A DNA stretch of 64,000 nucleotides from Nyssa sinensis (Eukaryota; Streptophyta; Magnoliopsida; Cornales; Nyssaceae): NCBI GenBank assembly GCA_008638375.1, contig CM018052.1, positions 30,341,239 through 30,405,238 of the forward strand, in the 5' to 3' direction. Each line of letters opens with the position of its first letter. Position 1 is the stretch's first letter. Of the stretch, positions 36,101 through 47,345 are shown in pieces. Made by a program: the position numbers and the translations under genes. Below the pieces are notes generated by a model, which ran no database searches, was not told where the DNA came from, and worked only from the letters and a program-made list of their open reading frames with translations.

Positions 36101-36726
36101 AAACACCTAATTCCAAACAAAACTTTAAGACTCCATTATTGTTTGTAAGCAATTGTTATAAATTTAAAAAATCTGTCAAAACAATATCTCAAAAAAAAAA
36201 TAAAATATCCCTGTGCATTTTTTAACTAAATAAAAGTTGCATAAAAAAAAACATAGAAAAAGAATATAGAGTGATGTAAGATAGATATGGTACCTATAAA
36301 AAACATGTATTTTGTTTCAGAATTAATATAGAATCTTTTTTGTGTACATTAAAGTTTTCTGTTTTCAATTTTCTGAAAATAAAAACTAATTTTTGTTTAT
36401 TTTATATATAAAATAAATTGAAAACCTACTTTTTAGTACAAAAGTAATGTTATTTTAAAACAATTAAAAATAAAACATGTGTAATAAGACCGGAGAAAAG
36501 TATGGCATGCTTTATTGCTTTAGTTATCATACTTAATAAATTTGACTTGAAACATGCCATTCAATCTTATTTCCAGAATTTTCATCATATCAATTTATCT
36601 ATAAAGCAACTAATTAAAGTGTAACACTAAGAGCATATTAAAGTGTAACATCAAATTAAAGTAATCATCATCAGCCAACAAACTTAGAAAAAAAAAAAAG
36701 TTATCATAGTCACTGGCTACTACAAA

Positions 36727-36976
36727 AAGACGTAGAGAGGCTAGAGACGGACGATGTGGGACAAATCAATACACCCCTTAGACTACATCGTCCGCGGAGG
36801 GAAGTCAGGTGAGCGTTTCCTGACTCCTCTAACCCAAACCAAGCTCTGATACCATGTTAAAAATTGGAGGCCCAGCCCATTCAGCTCCTTAAAACCCAAG
36901 TGTTAAAGAAAGGGGCAGCCAGCCATATAAATAGACGTAGAGAGGCTAGAAACGGGTGATGTAGGACAAACCAACA
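36727..36976 (-). mobile_element. TRIM-like LTR element fragment
   Basis: Absent from F1, where CTGGCTACTAC runs straight into AGCAAAGCATGG. The right part 36855-36976 is a 122-bp LTR. A PBS, seen on plus as GCTCTGATACCA, lies at 36843-36854. Left of it is a short internal part, a purine tract seen as CCCCTTAG, and a truncated LTR copy (36727-36773) sharing GACGTAGAGAGGCTAGA with the right one. The left LTR keeps only its first 47 bp (minus orientation). No coding capacity. Confidence 0.8.
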
Positions 36977-37764
36977 CAGCAAAGCATGGACTGACAAAAC
37001 AATAAGAATGAGGGCTTTACTGCAACACGTAAGACTAAGCAGCTTTGATTTGTTAGTTCCGAAAGGATTTGTTGATGGATTACACCAATTTGAGATGGGT
37101 CTCTAGGGACTCAACACCAAATACATGCAACTTGTCTATCCAAAGAGCAAGCAGCGTAAAGAGAGTTATAGAAAAATTGACAGTTTTGTAAAAGTGTAAT
37201 AACAAGTGATAAAATTTTGTAACTAATAAGAATCCATAGCTGAACTTCATTAAAGATGAGAGCGTGCGTTCCTTCCAGTCTTTGATTTCCCTTTTTCAAA
37301 TTTTTGAAAATCACTTTTTTTTTTTTGTCGTTTCTAGTTTTTAGCCTAAATTTGAAAATATTTTTAATAAAATAAAAACATAAAAGAGCAGCTAAACACG
37401 TTTTCTATTCATGTTTTCAAAAAAGTAAAAACGAAAACAAAAAAAGAAACAACAACACTTCCATACAAGCCTCTCTTGTTTGAGTGAGTAATCTCATGTT
37501 GTTTCAATTTATGTTTCAAAAAAGTGAAAAAAAAAAAAATGACAACGTTACCAAATGAGCCTATCTTGTTTGGATGAGTAATTCTCATGTTGTTTCAATT
37601 TATGTTTCGTGCTGCACTGCTGCATCATAAAAAAAAATAGAAAAACTTTATATGGACAATATCTCATACTAAATTAGACTGATCTCTTTCGAGTTTTCTG
37701 ACAATTATAAAAATCTAAGGTTTATGAAATGACATCGACTTTCCTTATTTTTACTGACAAATTA

Positions 37765-38070
37765 CAAATACTTCCCTTCCAACCAATTTTTTTTTTTTTT
37801 TTTTTCAAAGTGACAAAAGTGTTGCTTTCATGTTTTTTTCTGCAACTTTTAAAAAAATTTGACCAACTTTTTTAACTTTTTTATTTGTAAATAAATATTT
37901 CTTTAGCAAAAAATATAATTTATTTATCTTAAATTGTTTTTATATAAAATAAAAACAATTTTTTTAAAAAAAGTTAAGAAAATCGGTCAAAATTGAAAAA
38001 ATGCAAAAAATGAAAATAAAAGAGACACTTTTATTATTTTAAAAAAATTGAGTTAGAGCAAGGTATTTAT
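37765..38070. mobile_element. AT-rich foldback element in F2
   Basis: Counterpart of the F1 element at 26983. The central 13-bp stem is at 37931-37943 and 37949-37961. Confidence 0.55.
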
Positions 38071-38683
38071 AATTAACTTTCTTATAATTAATAGATATGG
38101 GAGATTGAAAATTTATTAATTATTAAGTTTTATCATACTTTCATTAGTCGATAAATATTTCTTACATGTAAATAATTTTTAGGATAAAAATAAAATCTTA
38201 TATGCAACTTTTCAATGACATTTTAATTTTTCAAGAAAAATACATATAATTTGCAACTCATAACATAAAAAAAAACTCCTAATGTCTATTTTAAGTACAA
38301 GAGTTATGTTTTTTTTATGTTATTTTTTCTCATGTATAATATTTTTTACTTCAATTATGTAGAATTAATAAATATAATTACCACGATATATCATAAATAG
38401 GATATATAAGTATATGTATATGTATTACTATTTTTACTTCTTTAATAATTAATATTATAAAGAATTTTATGAAAAAAAGGTATTAAATATTAAATAATAG
38501 AATTATTAATTACCTATTATGAAATCAAGTTGATTTCTTTAAAAATTTATTAAATATTAATTATAAAAAAGTTAATTGTACTCAATTTTTTATACCGTTT
38601 ACTCTAAAATTTCATGACATATAAATGAATTTGGGGTTTAAAGAATGAAAGTGAAATTAAGGCCGAAAGGGACCCTATATGCT

Positions 38684-38934
38684 ATGGAAAAAAAATCTCG
38701 TAAGCCAGTAGTATCATGCTATTGCTCCTTTTGTCCATACGTTATGAAAAAAAAAATCTCGTAAGGTAGAAGTATCATGCTATTGCTCCTTTTGTCCATA
38801 CGTTATGAAAAAAAATCTCGTAAGGCAATAGTATCATGCTATTGCTCCTTTTGTCCATACGTTATGAAAAAAAATCTCGCAAGGCAGTAGTATCATGCTA
38901 TTGCTCCTTTTGTCCATACGTTATACTCGTGTTT
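38684..38934. repeat. Four-copy tandem repeat of about 60 bp
   Basis: The unit around ATCTCGTAAGGCAGTAGTAT to TTTGTCCATACGTTATG is repeated four times with spacings of 61, 59 and 59 bp. F1 has one copy at about 27858-27915. Confidence 0.95.
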
Positions 38935-39168
38935 TCCATGTTATGCCTAACGCTATAGGAGATTTAAGATAGATAAGAGTTTGATGCGACATGGCACGTA
39001 CAAATTAATTGACATTGAGATGTTACGGCAACTCCAAACCTAGACGTGTTTGTGGATAGAAATATAGAGAGTATATCAGCCACGGACTTGTTTGGTGTCA
39101 CCACGGTAGTGATTTGAAGCTTATATTTTGAATTTGATTATTAGTTTTAGACTTAATTGGGTGAATTT

Positions 39169-39206
<38 letters not shown>

Positions 39207-39244
39207 CATACATACATACATTTGAATAATGATAATTATATTCT

Positions 39245-39655
39245 TGTTGTAAAATAGAAAAATAAATATAAACAAATCAATTACACAAGTGTACATAAAG
39301 ATTTACGTGGTTCGGCTTCAAGTCTACGTCTATGTCTATGTCTACGTCTACGTCTACGGATGGAAAAGAGAAGAACTTCACTATACGACAAGGGGCTAAT
39401 TACAAGACACTTTCAATAAACTGATTATTCATTTCTCTTACTCTTGCCTTGCCTTTTCTTCTTCATTACCAACATCTGTATATATAGATGTTTATAAACT
39501 ATGGGGAGTAAATGTCATTTACCTATATCTATAAAGGTGGGAGGAATTCGGTTTCTTTTCTTCTTTCTTTCTTTCTTTTCTACAAGCATTGAATATTTGT
39601 GGCATTCAATGCTTAGGTTTCAAAATTAAATGTTGACATCCAACATTTCACAACA
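39245..39655 (-). repeat. 3' LTR of copia-3b
   Basis: 411 bp. It contains a hexanucleotide expansion (GTCTAC/GTCTAT, about six units, 39322-39358) where copia-3a has two units and the 5' LTR one. The purine tract shows on plus as CTCCCCCTTGA at 39656. Confidence 0.9.
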
Positions 39656-39771
39656 CTCCCCCTTGAATGTTTTCCATTCTTCAGCATCTTCTTAATATAC
39701 ATGCTCCCCCTCATTGCAGTATGAGTTCAACATAAAAGATATTTGTGTCGATGCATTCCACACTTATAATA

Positions 39772-40571
39772 TTAACTTCTTGAATGTTGTTGTTGACAAT
39801 ACTTTTGTGAACAATCTACAAGATTGTCACTTGAACGTATCTGTTGAACATTAATATCACTACCCTGTTGGAGCCCATGAGTATAAAAGAACTTTGGTGA
39901 GATGTGCTCGGTTCTGTCTCCTTTAATATAGCCGCCTTTAATTTGTGCAATACACGCTACATTATCTTCGTATATTGTTGTTGGGCTAGCTTGAATTGAA
40001 GATAATCCACATAATTCTCGAATGTGCTGGACAACAGATCTTAACCATATGCATTCTCGGCTTGTCTCATGAAGTGCTAAGATTTTAGAATGATTTGAGA
40101 AGTGGCTGTCATTATTTTCTTTGTAGATCTCCATGATATAGTAGTGTCGCCACAAGTAAATAGATATCATATTTGTGATCTGGCTTTGTGTGAATTAGAA
40201 AGTTATCTAGCATCTGCATACCCGACTAATGGTGATTTTGTGGTTCATGAATAAAACAAACCCATATCAATTGTTCCGTGAAGATAGCGAAAAAAATGTT
40301 TAACATCATTCCAATGCCTTCGAGTTGGAGTAGAACTATGTCTTTCCAGTAAATTAACAACAAATGCAATGTCCGGCCATGTACAATTTGTAAGAAACAT
40401 AAGAGCGCCAATTGCACTAAGATATGGTACTTCTGAATCAAGGATTTTCTCATCATCTTGTCGAGGGTGAAAATGATCTTTCTCTACATCAAGTGATCGA
40501 ACAACCATCGGAGATGTTAATGGATGGGCTTTATCCATATAAAATCGCTTTATAACCTTCTCTGTATACAC
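39772..40571 (-). pseudogene. copia-3b RNase H
   Basis: Reads PYLSAIGALMFLTN, PDIAFVVNLLERHS, VKHFFRYLHGT, then in another frame LALHETSRECIWLRS, IYEDNVACIAQIKGG and TEHISPKFFYTHGLQ. A frameshift destroys the final ADLFTKAL-type motif near 39800. Confidence 0.92.
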
Positions 40572-40579
40572 GGATTGAT

Positions 40580-41300
40580 ATAAGAGGAATCCTTTTGGGA
40601 AGTGCTTGATCTACAGGCAGAGAAAAAATCTTATTTTTCCCATATCTTTCATTTCAAACTCTTACTTTAAATAAACAACAATTTTTGTAAGCTCTTCAGG
40701 TATCCCCCCAAGGTTTAAATTGTCAACATATATTGCTATTATGGCAAATCCAACGTCTAACTTCTTTATGAAAATACATGGACAAATTGGGTTATTCACA
40801 TATCCATCTTGCAATAAATATTCACCGAGACGATTATACCACATGCGCCCTAATTGCTTCAATCCATACAAAAATCGTTGGAGCTTGATTGAATACATGA
40901 TTCGAGATTGTGCATTACCTTCTTTAGGCATTTTAAATCCTTCGAGAATTTTTATATATATGTCACTATCAAGTGATCCATATAAATATGTTGTGACTAC
41001 GTCCATTAGACGTATATCAAGCCCTTTTAAGACTGCCAGACTGATAAAAAATTGAAACGTAATTACATCCATCACAGGAGAGTATGTCTCTTCATAATCA
41101 ATACCAGGCATCTACGAATAACCTTGTGTCACAAGTCTTGCTTTGTATCTATTGATTTCATTTTGCTTATTACATTTTCGTACAAATACCCATTTGTACC
41201 CTACAGGCTTTACGTCTTTAGGCGTTTGAACTACAAGTTCAAATACTTCTCATTTTGCTAACGAGTCTAACTTAACATGTATTGCTTCTTTCCACTTTGG
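40580..41300 (-). pseudogene. copia-3b reverse transcriptase
   Basis: Reads PGIDYEETYSPVMDVITFQF, DVVTTYLYGSLDSDIYI, LYGLKQLGRMWYNRLGEYLL and the active-site box YVDN (AIYVDNLNLGG, near 40725), where copia-3a keeps YVDD. An in-frame stop lies near 41112. The copy is catalytically doubtful as well as broken. Confidence 0.92.
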
Positions 41301-41499
41301 CAAATCATTTCTACATCAATATTCTTCGACATTTTGTGGTTCAGGATCTTTATCACTTCGGTGATTTTAAGTGATATTGTGAAAGCAAATATATGATTAA
41401 CAATAATATCACTTCAATCCCATATATCTCCATTAGATATATAATTTATTGAGATCTCTTTATTTTTAGGTATGTGTGCTTATTCAGGGGTTACATGTT

Positions 41500-41780
41500 C
41501 CACTTCAGGGGATATATCCTCTACATGAGGTATTGTCTACCAACGTTAGATTGATTAATCATCATATAATACGTGGTTTTTTTTAGGAGTTGCCACTTCT
41601 TTACTATGCGTGGTCTCTTTAGGAGTTGCCACTTTTTTACCATGTGTGGTCTTTTAAGGAGTTGCCACTTTATTATTTTCTTATGTCTTGCTCTTCCGGG
41701 GAATTTTATCTTTCGCACCAATAGGTCTACTACGCTTCAGGCGTGCCATAGATTCATTTGTTGCTGTACTAACGGATTTT
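41500..41780 (-). pseudogene. copia-3b integrase-RT linker
   Basis: Counterpart of 30387-30698 with the same 36-bp repeats at about 41570-41665, here frameshifted so that the 12-residue unit is no longer read continuously. Confidence 0.65.
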
Positions 41781-41884
41781 CCTACAGGGACATCAACCCG
41801 TGCAGGCGTATTTATAGTTGGTATGTGTGATTTCATTACTTTCTTTGTATTAATGAATGCATCTAGTAATTGATTTGTAATACT

Positions 41885-43100
41885 TTACAAATGAATGATA
41901 TTTTGAACTTCCAATTCATATTGATTAGTATGAGGATCAAGATGAGACAATATCGATACAGTCCAAAAAATTTCATGTTGAGCTTCTGGCTTCAGTTTTT
42001 TCCCCGCTAATGGTGGGAAGACTATCTCATCAAAATGACAACCGGCAAACCATGCCGTAAATAGATCACTTATTAGGGATTTAAGATATCTTATAATAGA
42101 TGGAGAATCAAAAACAACATAGATTCCAAGTCTTCGTTGGGGACCCATTTTAGTACGTTGTAGGTGTGCAATAGGAATTTGTACAGCACAACCAAATGCT
42201 CGTAGGTGAGAAACATTTGGTGGATGACCAAGTATAATTTGTAAAGGAGAATATTTGTGGTAAGAGGTTAGTCGGATGCGGATTAACACTGCAACATGAA
42301 ATATAGCATGTCCTCAAGTAAAAATAGGTTGTTTTGTTCTCATAAGTAAAGGTCTAACAATTAATTGGAGACACTTGATAAGAGATTCGATAAACCATTT
42401 TGTGTGTGTAGATGAGCAACAGGATGCTCAACAGTAATTCCAATTAATTGGGATGCAAATTCACCAGCATTATCAACACGTATTGTCTTGATGGGATGAT
42501 CGAGAAATTGTGCTCTCAGCCAAATGATTTGAGTAAAAAGTCTTGCAAATGCAACATTGCGAGATGAAATTAGACAAACATGTGACCATCTAGTTGATGC
42601 ATCTATTAAAACCATAAAATAATGAAATGGTCCACATGAAGGATGAATAAGTCCACATATATCTTTTTGAATGCGGTCTAAAAAGAATAGAGAGTCAACA
42701 CTAACCTTTATAGGAGATGGTTTAATAATTAGTTTCCTTTGAGAACAAGCAATACATATATATTAATTCGGTAAAAGAATCTTCTGGTTCTTTAAGGGAT
42801 GTCCATAGATATTAATAATTAATTCTTAATGATTCTACGCATCATTATTGCCCTTGGGTGACCAAATCGATCATGCCAAAGAACGACAGTCTTTGGGTTG
42901 GTGAACTTCTGGTTCAACACGACATGTGATTCAATTGTCCTTATAGTTGTTTGGTACAAGCCAGATGAGAGAACTTGAAGTTTTTCCAAAGTATGCTTCC
43001 TGTTTGAAATAATATAAATAATGCAAAGATATTCCACATTACCTTTAGTAATAGTCTCAATATGATACCCATTTCGGCGAATATCTTGAAAACTTAGCAA
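41885..43100 (-). pseudogene. copia-3b integrase
   Basis: In minus order: GAG-pre-integrase with VLWHDRFGHP (near 42880), a damaged stretch, the catalytic core with VLIDASTRWSHVCLIS (42570-42612) and IRVDNAGEFASQ (second catalytic Asp, near 42470), then AHLHTQNGL where the catalytic Glu region starts and a frame change intervenes. The C-terminal part SPLQIILGHPPNVSHLRAFG and GIYVVFDSPSIIRYL is at 41885-42289. Confidence 0.9.
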
Positions 43101-43187
43101 ATTTCTTCTAGACTTGTTAGAGTATAAACATCATTTATATGAAATATTATGCCATTTGGCAACATGATGCTGACTTTTCCGAAGCCT

Positions 43188-43406
43188 TCAATAAAATTTG
43201 CAGTACCAGATATTGTATTCATTGGCTTTAGCTAATTTTAAGTTCAAGAAATATATTTTATCTCGAAGGATTGTGTGTGTAATTGCACTATCTACCAGAC
43301 ATATATCTTCATCATTCATCTTGAAGTTTATCAATTCATCAGATGCATTTATTATGAAGAATAAGAATAAATTTCTATTAAAAACAAATAAAGAAGATAA
43401 AATCAT
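43188..43406 (-). pseudogene. copia-3b aspartic protease
   Basis: The active-site region reads ICLVDSAITHTILRD, close to the copia DSA/DSGA-type box, with the catalytic Asp present. The domain is short and broken at both ends by frame changes. Confidence 0.75.
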
Positions 43407-43573
43407 TAAAGTAAAATATTAGACGAGATAAAATAAAAACATTAGTTGGTGGACATTTCTATCACCTATTAAATAGTTAATTTTTTCATCAGGATCTGCA
43501 AGACAATGTACGACATTTAAGTGTGTGATGTCTATAGGACCATCAGTAAAATTTATTTCTATTTCTTTTCCTT

Positions 43574-44546
43574 TTATTGAAGCTTGGTAAAGATCCACAA
43601 ATGTTTGGATGTATGACAGGTATGCAACCAATGCCCTTTTCCGCCACACCGAAAACAAGATACTTCAGGACCTTGAGGTGGCATATGATAGGTACGTGAC
43701 CAATGTCCTTTTCTTCCACACTGGTAACAAGATTCTTTAGTATCTTGAGGCCATTTTCGTTTCCCCTTTCCTTGATTTACCTCCACATTATTATTACACT
43801 TCAGGTGCTGTGGTGTGTCTCTTTTGGAACAATTAGATGAATTGTTCTTATGACCACCTTGGTATGTGTAATGACCATGTCCACGACTATATCTATGACC
43901 ATGTCCACCTCTATAACTCTGTTTATATGACGTGATTGCATTTGCTTCAGGAAATGCAGTTTCATTCACTTCAGGGATTGGTGCAGAGCTAGTTGGACAT
44001 AAGTTATGATTTTTCATTACAAGGTCATTATGTTGTTCAGCCAAGAAAATACATGATATCAAGTCGGAATATTTAGTAAATTTACACTCTTGATATTGTT
44101 GCTGCAGGACAATATTCGAAAGGTGAAATGTAGAAAATGTCTTCTCTAACATATCTGTATCTGTAATATTTTCTCCGCATAATTTCAATTGCGAAGTAAT
44201 TCTAAATAGTACAGAATTATATTCACTGATTGATTTAAAATCCTGCAACCTCAGGTGCAGCCAATTATACTGAGCTTTTGGGAGAACAATAATTTTCTGG
44301 TGGTCATATCTTTTTTTCAAATTTTTCCAAAAGATCAATGGATCTTTTATTGTAAGATATTCAGATTTCAAGCCTTCATGAATATGACGGCAAAGGAATA
44401 TCAATGGGTTAGCCCAATCTTGCGGGGATGTTGGTATTTCCAAGATTCTTAGCTTTAAGGTGATTTTCAGCATCAAGAATTCAAGGTAAATAATTTTTTC
44501 CAGAAATGTCTAATGCAATAAACTCAAGTTTGGTGAGATTTGACAT
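43574..44546 (-). pseudogene. copia-3b gag
   Basis: The likely start is the ATG at 44544-44546 (MSNLTKLEFIALDISGKNYL), followed by a TGA near 44483 and a frame change near 44440. The rest is open for about 290 codons: FWKNLKKRYDHQK, LHLRLQDFKSISEYNSVLF, QLKLCGENITDTDMLEKTFS. Two zinc knuckles follow: CYQCGRKGHWSRTY, whose fourth Cys is Tyr, and CFRCGGKGHWLHTC, intact. Confidence 0.92.
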
Positions 44547-44724
44547 TTCTTTTTAAAAACTAAAAATTAAAATATATTATATAATCAAATAAAAATATTA
44601 GAAAATACGAGCGAATAGTTACTGTAGTATTAGTGCTACAGTTGCAAATTTAAATTAATGTATAGATTCTAGTAATAGAAAATTTGTTTATCTTTATTTT
44701 ACCTGTCTCAGTTGACCAGAGTCT

Positions 44725-44737
44725 AGTGCTGATAACA
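44725..44737 (-). other. Degenerate primer binding site of copia-3b
   Basis: On the minus strand TGTTATCAGCACT follows the LTR, a decayed form of the initiator-Met PBS TGGTATCAGAGC. Confidence 0.7.
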
Positions 44738-45136
44738 TGTTATAAAATAGAAAAATGCACACAAATCAATTACACAAGTGCACACAAAGATTTACATGGT
44801 TCGGCTTCAAGTCTACGCCCATGGGCAGAAAGGAGAAAAACTTCACTATTGAAAAGAAATATGAAAGGGGCTAATTACAAGGCACTCTCAATAAACTGAT
44901 TTTTCATTTCTCTTACTCTTTCCATACCTTTTCTTCTTCACTACGTACTAACATCTATATATATAGATGTTTATAAATCACGAGGAGTAAATGCCATTTA
45001 CCTATATCTATAAAGGTGGGAGGCATTCAGTTTCTTCTTTTCTTTCTTTCTTTCTTTCTTTTCTACAAGCATTGAATGTTTGTAGCATTCAATGCTTAGG
45101 TTTCAATATTGAATGTTGACATCCAACATTTCACAA
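44738..45136 (-). repeat. 5' LTR of copia-3b
   Basis: About 399 bp. It contains the perfect palindrome ACATCTATATATATAGATGT (44951-44970) and a 12-bp stem-loop AAGCATTGAATG with complement at 45086-45097. Confidence 0.88.
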
Positions 45137-45450
45137 TAATTTTTATATTTTTTGAAATTACGTATGACCTTTCTTTTATTGTAATAATTATTTTTGCAAA
45201 TAAAAATTATATTAGAAAAACTCAACAATCCAAATCATTATAGAGATAAAGTCCATACCAAATTAGGAAGGATAAAGTAAACTACACATCCCCTAATGGG
45301 ATGAGTGAGAGTAGAATTTTTTTTTTATCAACAAAGAAGAATGAAGATTTTATTGATGGAAACAAATGTATAAGACATACAAAGAACTACCATCAATAAA
45401 GCATATAAGAAAGGATACGATAAAATGCAACAGGTATCATGGAGCCAAGG
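45137..45450. other. Unassigned AT-rich spacer
   Basis: No coding signal or repeat boundary recognised. Confidence 0.5.
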
Positions 45451-46300
45451 TGTAATATCCCGACCTAATTACTATATAATTAGGGATGTTTAGTAAACTT
45501 TAAGAGAGCATTAGTGTACGATTAGACAATGACAATAATGTCAAAATGATAATTCTTGTGAAAATTCAAATAGAACAAATGGAAAAGAAAAACGACAATG
45601 AAATTAATCAAGAAATACATGAATGTTTAAGAAAGTATTATAACTAATCTTGGTAATTAAGTTAACTACATAAAAGAGAAATATTCATGAACGTAAAATA
45701 CATCAAGTGAATAAGAGATATATAAACTAAGAGTATTGAATGAATAAAATATTAAATAAAAGTATAGAATCCTCCACCAATGTAACAAAAAGAGTAGAAA
45801 ATAGAGTTGCCAAGTCTTAAACTCAAGACCAAGCAATAAAGGAAATACTTATGCCAAAAAGATAACCACTAGGCTATCAACACTTTTGTGCTATATAAGC
45901 CACATGATATGTGTATATCCCATAAAATACATATATGTCTGCATGCAAAAAGTTGGGTGTCATCACCCTATTAGACTAACATTTCAGCCAATTAAAATAT
46001 ATGCAAAATTCTAATGATGCATGATGCTGACTTGACGCTATATCAGACCTCACTTGAGTTGGAGCGTTCAAGTCAGCATCATGTGTGTGTGTGTGCAGCT
46101 AGAGAGAGAGAATGAGAACGAGGAAGAAAGAATAAGAAGGAGGAAGAATGAGGAGGGGAGCTGCATGCAACCCTAAGCTAACTCAAGAAAACCTAGAAGA
46201 ATCAGAACTAAACAAGGAGGGAAGAAGATCTACTGCTTGAAGGTAAAAACACAAAACCTAAACATTCTCTCTCTAAGAAAAATATTGTTGTTACATGTTG
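45451..46300 (+). repeat. Possible LTR of an unidentified gypsy-type element
   Basis: Begins TGTAATATCCCGACC, resembling the start of many plant Ty3/gypsy LTRs. It contains TGCTATATAAGCCACATG (TATA-like, near 45890) and then an AG-rich stretch (46096-46170) like the transcribed LTR leader of such elements. No PBS, coding part or second LTR was found. It also contains the hairpin at 46020-46083. Confidence 0.35.
46020..46083. repeat. 20-bp inverted repeat (hairpin)
   Basis: CATGATGCTGACTTGACGCT (46020-46039) pairs with AGCGTTCAAGTCAGCATCATG (46063-46083), leaving one bulged base and a 23-base loop. Confidence 0.9.
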
Positions 46301-46729
46301 TTTAATAGTTTTGGGATGCATGCAAGGTTTAGTGGGTGATGTACCATACTAGGGGATAAGAAGGACCGACCTAAGAAGTTTAGAACACGAAGAACCACAA
46401 AAATCTGCCATTGTTGGACCACTAAGAAGGTGGGTCTGAATCAGTTAGTAAGAAATTGATTTTTTCCACTTAGAGCTTGATCTAGAAGCCACAAGAGTTA
46501 AAAAAATAACTGACACTATAAAAAATAGGCTAACGATAAGAGAGAAAAACCTAGTTGCAGGCTTCGGGTTTCAAACCCAACCGTACCAACAGAGTTTTAA
46601 AATTGATTTTTAGAACGAGAATTAAGTCATTTTCTTGTATCATTTAAAAGTATACTCATTTTCTTTCTATTAAATAAATTACACCGTCTTTTAGGTTTTT
46701 TTGGATAAATTACATGGATCTTCCCTATA

Positions 46730-47345
46730 TGGTGATTTTTTTTAATCTTCTACTCCTGATGATCGAGTCAGTTTTCATTTCATATGCATATTGCACACAT
46801 ATATCAAATCCTTAAAGAAAGAACCTGAATTCCATCTTCTACGTTTTTTGTTGAGTACAAGCCTGTGGATTTCAAGTTTTTGCAATCAACAGAGTTCGAG
46901 ATTGCGTGGAGTTCGCAATTGTGCTTGAATTTTCGTCCGTGGAGTTCGAAGCGATAGATACACTTGAAAGGTACTTGTGGATTCAAATTTGAGAAGATTC
47001 AGATTATTAACAAGGCTTGAGGGACTAATACAAAGTTGTAAAGAGTTTGTAATCATCGAACGTATTCTAGTGGATTCATATCAAGGTCAGCACTCTGGGA
47101 TTTTTCAAAGCAGATTCAGTTGATTTGTGGCAGTTTCCTCATCAACAAATTCAGTGCACTGTCTTTATCTTTTTACTGTTACATTGTTTATTATTGCTAT
47201 AGTTTATTATTGCATCTCATTGAATTTTATTATACCCACTAGCAAGTGAATTTTAACATAATCAACCAAACAAGTTTTTATTTGTTATTGAGACCTATTC
47301 ACCCCCTTTATGGGTCAAATTCTTTATATCTATACATAGATTGGA
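46730..47345 (+). repeat. Possible copia LTR tail
   Basis: The stretch with GTAAAGAGTTTGTAATCATC, a T/A-rich run and CCTATTCACCCCCTTTATGG resembles the 3' half of plant copia LTRs, which commonly end in a CTATTCACCCCC-type sequence. No terminal repeat partner is present. Confidence 0.35.

Larger units (their letters stand above)
36505..39244. repeat. Segmental duplication, block F2
   Basis: Collinear with block F1 (26430-28219) but about 950 bp longer. The extra length comes from a TRIM-like insertion at 36727-36976, additional sequence around 37070-37560, a 60-bp repeat expansion at 38684-38934 and an AT microsatellite near 39168-39202. Confidence 0.9.
39245..45136 (-). mobile_element. Near-complete Ty1/copia element (copia-3b)
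   Basis: About 5.9 kb with both LTRs and gag, protease, integrase, RT and RNase H in copia order on the minus strand. It has frameshifts and stops throughout. The left flank (ATTATATTCT) is shared with copia-3a, so one original insertion was duplicated. A matching target duplication at the right end is not visible, and the last LTR bases there are altered. Confidence 0.95.

Noticed and set aside
35778..36152. Open frames coding Ser-Leu and Arg-Glu runs
   Set aside because: Direct translation of CT and CA microsatellites.
45137..45145. Target duplication at the right end of copia-3b
   Set aside because: The left flank ends ATTCT but the right side reads TAATTTTT after a damaged LTR end; no match.
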